A stretch of 64,000 bases of DNA from Ceratorhiza oryzae-sativae (lineage: Eukaryota; Basidiomycota; Agaricomycetes; Cantharellales; Ceratobasidiaceae). Shown one piece after another: positions 56,601 to 64,000 of the stretch. Numbering within the stretch: position 1 is the stretch's first letter; the number at the start of each line of letters is the position of its first letter. The notes beneath the pieces are model-generated. The model saw only the letters and a list, made by a program, of their open reading frames with translations, made no database searches and had not been told where the DNA came from. The stretch spans positions 2,480,001 to 2,544,000 of the forward strand of contig JARWMV010000232.1 in NCBI GenBank assembly GCA_030998015.1, read 5' to 3'. The position numbers and the translations under genes are program-made.

Positions 56601-58106
56601 TATATTCCGTTGTCGGCAGTCTGCAACTAGATATTAGACAGATGTGATAATACAGATAATATTACTCACAGACGTGACGATGACTGCACGTTCTGCGGGA
56701 TTGAAGCTTAGGGTACGCGGTTGTACGTATTGACCACCCAATTTTCGCACGCTCAATACACCAGCATCGGCGCGAGTGTTCAGATCATATTGGTGGACGT
56801 ATTTGTCGCGGATGTAGTAAAGGGTATCTTGGAACAAGGAAAATGCGGGCCTTTCGCGCTCAAGCTTGAACACAATCAAGCCACTGTCGTGACCTAGTTC
56901 TAGGATGAGCTACATTGGACATTTGGTACGCGCATAACTCACCAGCAGCGAATAAGTTTAATTCCGGATGCGCGGTCAGTGCCCAGAACCGATCATGCTC
57001 TCGGCGGAATGTTTGAACTGCAGTCCTTTTGCCCATGTCCCAGACGCGTATAGTCTTATCCTCGCCGACCGATAGAATAAGCTCATGGCGAGGATGGAAC
57101 AAGGCGCTCGCGACATTGTTAAAGTGGCCACGACAGGTGTCGACCTCCCAAGCCTTGGTCTCGCTCATGCGCCAAAGTTTGATTTGGCGGTCATCAGCAG
57201 CCGAGACGATCAACGGCAAGGTGGGGTGGAACGAAGCAAAATTAACACCACGGTCGTGACCTTCCAACACATATTTAACGGTGGAGAACGTATCAAACGC
57301 ATCGAATCCGGCTGTGCCCATAGACCCCGCAGCTTGGGCGGCCGCATGAGTGGCCGGTGTGCCCCCAGTCTTGCGAAGTCCGGAGATATCCCAGACACGC
57401 ACTGTTTGGTCCATTGAGGCAGAAACGACGAGATCGTCCTTGGGGTGGAACTGAGCAGACATGATATAGTGAGAGTGGCCGGTTAGGATGGCAATGCAGT
57501 TACGAGAGGTGCTGTTCCAGATGCGAATAGTTTGATCGTCCGAGCATGAAATCTTTAGAATAATTAGTCGGTAAAAACTTGACACTGGGGCCGCAACTTA
57601 CAATCCATGGCATGTCGTGATGGAACTGCACGGTTCGAACGTAGTCCAAATGGCCATGCAGCGTGAACAAGCATTTTCGGCTCTGAGGCTTCAAGTCTAT
57701 ACAATAGACTCAGTAAAACCATCAGCATGATAAGCACACACTCATACCCCAGACTTTGACCTTGTAATCATCTCCTCCTGTCACAAGAAGGGGCCGTGTA
57801 GGGTGGATAGCAACACCTCGTACGGGGCCTAAAGAAGTGCGACACCAATCTATCAGATGCCCGTGCAGCAACATTCGGTGTGAATACGTACCATCATGCT
57901 CGTCAAAGCGGTCCACAAGAGTTCCCATCTGATAATTCCAGAGCTGAACGCTCCCATTGTGTAAAGACGCAGCGAGTAGTGGACGCGTCGGATGAAAGGC
58001 AAGCCCTTTACCAAAGTTATATATACTACTACGAGCATTGGCAGTAAGTGATACACTTGCCCTTTACACGGTTACTTTTCGACTCGAATTTTGTGAGCAT
58101 CTGCAT
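53665..58106 (-). CDS. COP1: Coatomer subunit alpha (COPI)
   Basis: Scaffold of the COPI coat for Golgi-to-ER transport. The start is 58106 ([13 protein letters not shown]) or 58100 (MLTKF). RVKG joins [20 protein letters not shown] by a GC-AG intron at 58006-58060 (GCAAGT donor). The N-terminal WD40 propeller is clear: HEDG-like turns, [80 protein letters not shown] second propeller ([20 protein letters not shown] follows it) leads to the solenoid and the COPA C-terminal domain ([56 protein letters not shown]). The protein is near the usual 1,200 residues and complete. Divergent to the coiled-coil gene. Confidence 0.95.
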
Positions 58107-58461
58107 GCTGGGCAGATGTTATAGCTAAATATTGCTGCTAAGCCAATGTATCGAGGTTTGAAGTCACGATCAACCATTTAAATACTCACTGGGACGTTTC
58201 CTAGTTGTCTTTTCGATGACTTGTTCGTTTGTTTTGGGTTTCTTGTGCTTCGTACACGTCTTATTCGACGTTAAAGGCCGAGGATTCCAAGAGTTAAACC
58301 TGAGAGCGACGTGTCGAAGATGAGGATGAGGTAGGCGTTACACGTGTATCCCATTACATCGTAACTTGTACTTATTTGCCTCTGCGAAAGCCAGAATAGC
58401 CACCCGGCTACTGCCAACTACCACCATCTCTCGTTTTCTGTGCTCCGACCCTCTAACCATA
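58107..58461. promoter_or_regulatory. Divergent promoter region of COPA and the coiled-coil gene
   Basis: 355 bp between start codons. No coding sequence and no clear TATA box. Confidence 0.4.
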
Positions 58462-59031
58462 ATGTCTGAATATTTAACTCAGGAAATCCCCTCCGCTCAG
58501 CCCCAACCTCAAGAGACGCCGGGGTCAAGCCCACCCTCCAGTCAAAACACGCAACCTCCAATTCCGCCAGACGACATCAACTCGTCATTCGCAATCTTGG
58601 ACACTAGAATAGTCAGCGCACCATACAACAATGACAGTGCGACATTTCCCGAACACCAACGCTGCAAGTCTTATCTTAGTTTCATGTTCAACTTTACGCA
58701 TACATTCGGCTAACGCTACGTGTTGTTATCCCAGCCGTGGCGGACGCTCTCATGCATCTCATGATGAATGTGCGAGCCTGGTCAGAGGCGCGGCCCGCAT
58801 ATGAGGCGGAGCGCGAGAAGGAGTATCTTGTGGCAGAAATCAAGGAGATTGAAGCTCGTGAACGAGAGCAAGGCAGGTTTTCATTTCCGGTGCTGGGTGC
58901 GGGAGATTTCCTGCTATGCCCTACGTTTAAATAAGCTCGTACTGATCTGCGATCCTATAGAATCCGTTCGTCAAAGACTTGTGGGATTTATCGCTTCGGT
59001 CAAGTCCGCCCTTGATGACCTTCAAGGGTGA
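58462..59031 (+). CDS. Small coiled-coil protein, unknown
   Basis: MSEYLTQEIPSAQPQPQETP starts at 58462 with a Pro/Ser-rich N terminus. An intron (probable donor GTGCGA after AACAATGACA, acceptor CCCAG near 58733) joins to VADALMHLMMNVRAWSEARP and a charged helix EREKEYLVAEIKEIEARERE. The final exon is either SVRQRLVGFIASVKSALDDL, which continues the helix and uses a GC-AG intron at 58873-58960, or a short basic tail by a nearby GT donor. The first reading looks more natural. About 140 residues. Family not recognised. Confidence 0.55.
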
Positions 59032-59174
59032 TCCAGCGGTCACTATACCCAGCCTAATTTGCTGCTAAATTATTCAGTCATGTATTGTTAAGTTTTGGCA
59101 TCTTGGTGTAGCAGCTGCACCAGAGTAGTGGGCTATCAAATCGCGTCGGATCCACATTCTCTATATATCCAAGG

Positions 59175-60014
59175 TTAACCCCGTCTGCGCGCAGCGGTGG
59201 GCTGCCATGCGGTCGGTTGGTCCGGTGGAGCTTCTCTCCTCGCCTTTTCCCAAGGATCCTCGACAGATTTTGGCTGCTCCCGAGGTGGAAGGTTCGGCGA
59301 AGGCTCCCTAAGACTAACCTGCGCCTGTTCAGGCTGGGTTAATCTTAAATTTTCCGATTGCTGGACGGCCAGTCGTTCACGTTCCTCTCGTTCACGCGCC
59401 TCGATAGCCCGACCGTTTTGCTGGAGCTTCTGCCTCCGCAATATGTCTGCTTGAAGTTCCTGGATCACTCGGCGTTAATTGGATATGAACGATACGAATT
59501 GATTCACGAAACCCACTTGGAGAGTTGGAGGGTCGGGCCGGGTGTGAGAAAGCCATGACGTCCACTGCACTGAGTTGGTGGCGTTAAAATTTACGATCAA
59601 GCATCATGTATAGTCCTTACCCGGTAACTGGCGGGCACGGTTCGCGTTTTGGACAACGTCATCGCTGGCTTCCCCGTACTCTACTCGCCGTATAGGACGA
59701 GGCAGCTCTACCGGTTCGGAGATAGAAACAAAAGGTTATATCATTATATCGCTCTGGTGAACAAGACATAAAACTTACCTGGGCGCTGACTGGGAACCTC
59801 AAAATAACGATTTCCTAAACAAGATTGCTAGTTGTGAGACGAATCGCTCCGGGCATAGCTTTACCACCGAATCTTACCCTGCAGATCTTCACCAACAAAA
59901 TATCTGCTCTAGCGTCATTCGAATATCGTAAGTTTAGAGTTAGTACGCATTATGCATACACGAGCTCACCCTTCTCCGCCAAGCTGCCCACGCTCGAGAG
60001 AATAACCCTGGCAT
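59175..60014 (-). CDS. Complex I assembly factor NDUFAF2 (mimitin) / NDUFA12-like
   Basis: Mitochondrial matrix factor for NADH dehydrogenase assembly. It is built from six short exons: MPGLFSRAWAAWRRR at 60014, then SRYFVGEDLQG, NRYFEVPSQRP, ELPRPIRRVEYGEA plus DDVVQNANRARQLP, VQWTSWLSHTRPDPPTLQ, and ELQADILRRQKLQQNGR. VGEDLQGNRYFE, RRVEY and QWxSWLxHTRxDPPT are the family hallmarks and appear in order. A charged, Pro-rich tail ends AWQPTAARRRG at 59175. No single long frame shows this gene; it is visible only after splicing. All junctions are GT-AG. Confidence 0.88.
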
Positions 60015-60261
60015 CTTCTACGACTACTTCGGGTGCTTGTCAAACCTGGCGAAGCCCACGTTAAGCTGACAGCTTGTTCGCAAGCGCAAGCTACTCGTGG
60101 TTGTAGACGCAAGACATTCCCAAAGCACGTGATTCAGCAGCATTTTCCGTCCCTTGCTCAGGACATGCACAGATGGTGTAAGAAAGTCATTAATGCATCA
60201 TGTGGTATTGACAACAACAAAGCGATAAACCGAAGCATCCCAGGAAAGCACACGATACAGT

Positions 60262-62474
60262 TTACAACACATAGCGGAACGACAAGTTTTCCCGATCAGT
60301 CATGTCCAACAGGCCACGGTCGACCTTTTGGCGAACAACTTGGCCGTCCGAGTCTGTCCTCTCGACGTAACCATCGTGCTCTTCGTACTCGTGCTTGCCA
60401 GATGCTTGAAGGGCGTCCCTTCGCTTGTTCTCCGTTTGGAGGACGTACCGGATGGCTAGGATCAAAATGATGTCCCCAACGTACGAAGCCTAGATCGCAC
60501 GGTCGCCGATGAGTATACGCGAGGCAAAAAGACGAGGCGACCAAGAACGTACCAATTGATGCCCCAAGGCACGTAGTTCCTTGGCTTGTACTGGGCGCCA
60601 GAACTGAGTGCACAGGATTTGGCCAAGAGAGTAGCCAACGAGGAAGATCGCGTTCACTGCGAGTTTCTGCGGTGGGGCACGGTCAATTGAATGAACCCGA
60701 GATGCTGATAGGCGATCAACGCACCTTGGTATGTCCAGCAGTGGTAACAGTGACCCAGCCAAGGCACATGACAAAGGCCGGTGCACCGCCCAGGTTGAGC
60801 ACGTAGTATGCGCATAGGAGCCCGACACGATTATGCCAAGGGATAGTCATGAGAAGGATCGCGCCCAGGATCGACGGAATAAGGAAAGCAATTGCGATCC
60901 AGGCTCGGGCGTTCTATGAACGAAGCGACGTGTAAGTATGGAATGATTAAACATCAGGGAAGAATCAGGACACACAGGGTATCGGCGCAGAAGCAACGTC
61001 GACGTCGTAATGGAGATGATCATGGTGGCACCCGAGGGGATGTTGAGCAGGGTCGTCTCCAAAGTGCTGAAACCGAAAGATTTGATAATGAGTTGATACT
61101 GTGTCCCATATCCATTTTGCAAGTTGCTGTGGGATGATCAGCCACCGTCGGGAGCTGTCTTCAGGCAAGACTCACGAGATAGCCGCAAACAGGAAGAATA
61201 GCCAGGTCTTGACGTCAGTCAGAGCCTCGATGAATTGGCTGCGCTTCCAGGTCTTGGTCTCGATGCCACTCTGGTTCTCCTGAATGCGCTTGACTGCATT
61301 GATCTAGTCTCGGGCATGAGTGATGGTGCAAATCCAATAACAGGGATGCCATACCTTTTCTTCCTTTGTCAAGAAGCGCGCCTTTATTGGGCTATCCGGG
61401 AAAACCAATACAAACCAAGTACCGATTACAAGCGTGATACCAGCATAGATGATCATCAACATCTGCCAACGGTTTGGCTTCTTCTGAGGGTTGGCGTGGC
61501 TGACAGCAAAGGACAAGAATCCAGAGATGATTGTACCAACGCCGTTGCATTGGAATGTCCTAGTAAAATGGAGGTGAGAAACACGTCTACCCACACGGCG
61601 CGGCAAACATACCATCCGATACGCTCACCGACTTCGCGACGAGTGTAAAACATGGAAGTGATAAGCATGACACCATTCGTAATACAGCCTTCTGACGCTC
61701 CAAGGAGGAAAACGGAGGGCGACTGCGGAATAACTATGAGCCGAAAATTGGAACAGCGGTAGGTGCTACCCCACTCACATAATCCACCAAAGTTCTTGCA
61801 CAACGGGTGGAGACCCATGAGTACGGCCCACAGAAGATGTTGGCCGCGAGGTATTTGGCGACGGGGAATCGTTGTAACGCCCATGAATGGGGATACGCAA
61901 ACACGATGTAGCCTATCAGTCTGGGGTGAGCTGGCAGCCAGAGATGCGCGTGGAGCAAGACTTGCCAATGTAAAACGAGGAACCGAGTGTGTTGAACTGA
62001 TCAATAGATAGGTGGTTGTCTGCGATGATCCCGAGGACACCAGAAGCTCCCAGGGTTCCTCTGGATCACTGTCAGGGTCAGAGCGAAAGCATCAACATGA
62101 GACGGACTCACTTGTCGACAAACTGGACTGAAAGAGGGCAAGGGCAGGTCAGACAACGCGGCAGGGCTATGCAAAGAGGAACATACGGATGTAGAGCGAG
62201 AACAAGAGAGGCAGGACGACCCAGTCAATCTTGTTCCTCAGTCTCCTGGCCTCTTGGGGGTCGAGCGGCCTGTCATCGGTGCCAGCGACCAAGTCGACGG
62301 CCTCGTCGACACCCTGCGATTGGAGTGAGCAGTGGGCAGAAGGATACGAGAAACGGCGCGGACCTTGTCATACTGGACTGCATCGTCTCGCAAGATGAAC
62401 GAGTCGTCAGCCTTTTTGTCTTCGACGGAATTGGACACCGTCTTGGTCAGGCCGTCGTTGCGTAGCTCTTGCAT
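60262..62474 (-). CDS. MFS permease, allantoate/Dal5-like anion:cation symporter
   Basis: Plasma-membrane transporter of the ACS family (allantoate, vitamins and related anions in yeast relatives). MQELRNDGLTKTVSNS starts at 62474. The cytoplasmic N terminus ends PLDPQEARRLRNKIDWVVLP, a family motif. About a dozen short introns separate the 12 predicted helices: LGASEGCITNGVMLITSMFY, GVGTIISGFLSFAVSHAN, MLMIIYAGITLVIGTWFVLV, KAVKRIQENQSG-type loop (VNAVKRIQENQSGIETK), YQLIIKSFGFSTLETTLLN, GAPAFVMCLGWVTVTTAGHT and KLAVNAIFLVGYSLGQILC. The C terminus is RENLSFRYVL, stop at 60262. Substrate unknown. About 510 residues. Confidence 0.88.
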
Positions 62475-63382
62475 GACGGAGAGGGGGAGGGCGAGCTGAG
62501 GCGTCTAGCAGATTCATCCCGAGATTTTAAACGAGTTTAGCACGGGACAAGCAAAGACGAGCCGGGGCCGGCCACGAAACACATGATGTTGATCGCCACC
62601 AGCCCCGGGTTGAGCTGTCGGATTCCAGACTAGTGGGCTTCTGCCGATGGCGCACAAATAACGCCACAGGAACCGATTGGTGTCGCTTGCTTTGCTCGCA
62701 CATCCCTGTGGTCGGTTCGCAACCAGACGCGGCCTCGGCTCGCATCGCCGTCATCGACATCGCCCGACGCTGCATACCACCCTTTGCGCGTAGTTGCCGG
62801 CTCAGTGCGTTCAAGTCGCCGGGCGCCATCTTGTCCGTTTTGCCAGGTGTCCACCGATGACAAGGCACATGCCCCTTCAGGAAAGGCTAGGCGTCGCGGC
62901 CACAAATGAATGTCAACTGTGCCCACTTGAATATTGTTGCCCCCTCCACCCCGAAACAGCATAGCGCAATACAAATCCTGACTCTGATCCCGTACCGTAA
63001 TCTATCCAAACTCGCGACCGAAATGCGGCCCTACAGTCTGTCTTGCGCTGAGTTCCCTGCTAGGTTTAGTCACCGACCCTTCGTCTTAGCCCGAGGTCCG
63101 TTGCCCACGGTTGCCTTGAGTTACAGTGTATGCGCCGTGGGTCACTCGGCATACTCCCAACCCGCCTTGGTCTAGTGTCCAGCGATCATAATCGACAGCA
63201 GGCAGCGCTTCAAGGGTTTCGGATAAGGTACCACGTTGCAGTCTCATTTACCACACTTGAACGCATCATCTGGTGCCACACATACGCTATTTTCACCAGG
63301 GCGAACCATCCCAGATCGAGCACGACGCTCGTATCTTTAGGGGATCTCATTTTGCGATTGGCTCATCTCACTAACGTACATT
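62475..63382. other. Intergenic region between the permease and SWP1 genes
   Basis: 908 bp with the permease promoter and the 3' flank of the ribophorin gene. Open frames here (for example on the minus strand at 62527-62974) show no conserved motif, so I see no gene. The GC-rich part near 62520-62830 is the only compositional feature. Confidence 0.4.
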
Positions 63383-64000
63383 CTACTTCGACCCCGTTGA
63401 TTTCCATACCAGCGCACGCTTTCCAGTTCCGACCGCAAGGACGGCAAGAAGCGCTCCATAACTCAAAACTTGCCCCAGCCGAAGTTTGACCCAATAGGTA
63501 AAAAGTAGTCCCTCGAATGCAAATAACGCCAGCAAAAACGGGCCCACATAGGAGAGAGCCCTGCTGCTTGTATCGAGGGGTGTCGATATCTGGGTCAACT
63601 GAATTACGGTGATGAGTCTCCGCTAGGCGCCGTGTACATCGATCAACTCACGAGGCCAACGAGCACGATCCAGGGTGTAAGAGCAACCATAGTAAATACA
63701 GCGGAGATTGCCTGCGGAGGCTGGGATGGTTCCGGATTGAATTTGTGTGCTATGAGAGGTTGAGGCGCATAGTGCTTCGCCAGGGGGTGGGTAGGGACTA
63801 TTTGCATTTGTTTGAGGTTTGTATAGATATATATAACCTCGGGACAGAATACATACCTGGCGCTGATGCAGGGAGCTTCAGGTTAAAAAGAGGCACAGTT
63901 GCAGGAGAGTGGGTAAACGACCCGAGAATGAGGGATACACTGAGGGGTGCGTCGGTTGTCGGCGGCAGCGAAGCGGGTGGTCGGCTCATGCTCTATGTTG
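63383..64000 (-). CDS. SWP1: Oligosaccharyltransferase subunit ribophorin II / Swp1, 3' part
   Basis: ER membrane subunit of the N-glycosylation complex. Only the C-terminal part is inside the window; the N-terminal exons lie beyond 64000. An acceptor (ACATAG) at the edge is followed by SRPPASLPPTTDAP and SVSLILGSFTHSPATVPLFN, the conserved end of the lumenal domain. After introns come FNPEPSQPPQAISAVFTMVA with LTPWIVLVGL, then STPLDTSSRALSYVGPF, LLALFAFEGLLFTYW and VLSYGALLAVLAVGTGKRAL, giving three membrane helices. Stop at 63383. The in-frame ATG near 63989 is probably internal, not the start. Confidence 0.82.

Overview
This window is nuclear DNA of a filamentous fungus, most likely an agaricomycete basidiomycete. 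The genes are densely packed, carry many short introns (about 50-70 nt), and often sit in divergent pairs with short shared promoters. Gene content and style resemble Rhizoctonia/Ceratobasidiaceae, but nothing in the sequence proves the genus. I see 34 protein genes (one cut by the right edge). I see no rRNA, tRNA, CRISPR array or intact transposon.

Layout. 0.1-14.8 kb: ADP/ATP carrier, PIAS/Siz SUMO ligase, NudC, an unknown membrane protein, a DH-PH RhoGEF, a small TATA-driven gene, a MAT2B/RmlD-like reductase, a KEN-box protein and mitochondrial uS5. 14.9-19.1 kb: PITH protein, AIM6-like phosphodiesterase, triose-phosphate-transporter-like protein. 19.5-30.5 kb: two SEC24 paralogues with their 3' ends facing each other, an ELYS-like nucleoporin gene between them and a 1.5-kb empty gap. 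30.6-44.8 kb: bHLH factor, small membrane protein, ATP10, histone H2A, an ALYREF-like RRM protein, MTG1 GTPase, ribosomal uL15, RPB11, a type-I membrane protein, an ECM11-like protein. 45-64 kb: LUL-type RING ligase, chromodomain protein, FYVE-SAP-RING ligase, PPR-like protein, coatomer alpha, a coiled-coil protein, complex-I assembly factor NDUFAF2, a Dal5-like MFS permease, and the 3' part of ribophorin II/SWP1.

Most genes are housekeeping. Mitochondrial biogenesis (AAC, uS5m, ATP10, MTG1, NDUFAF2, perhaps the PPR protein) and the early secretory pathway (SEC24 twice, COPA, ribophorin II) are well represented. I see no evidence that they form a functional cluster.

The most interesting structures are: (1) the inverted SEC24 pair, whose generally diverged copies share two almost identical tracts, one including an intron, as expected from gene conversion or a chimeric assembly; copy 2 also has two apparent one-base frameshifts; (2) an unusual number of GC-AG introns, six or seven, one of them matching a GT-AG intron in the other SEC24 copy; (3) a one-base frameshift in histone H2A that removes the C-terminal SQ motif; (4) a WW domain at the start of SEC24; (5) a FYVE-SAP-SAP-RING ligase that only becomes visible after splicing across a GC-AG intron. 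All exon joins were made by eye from splice signals and family similarity.
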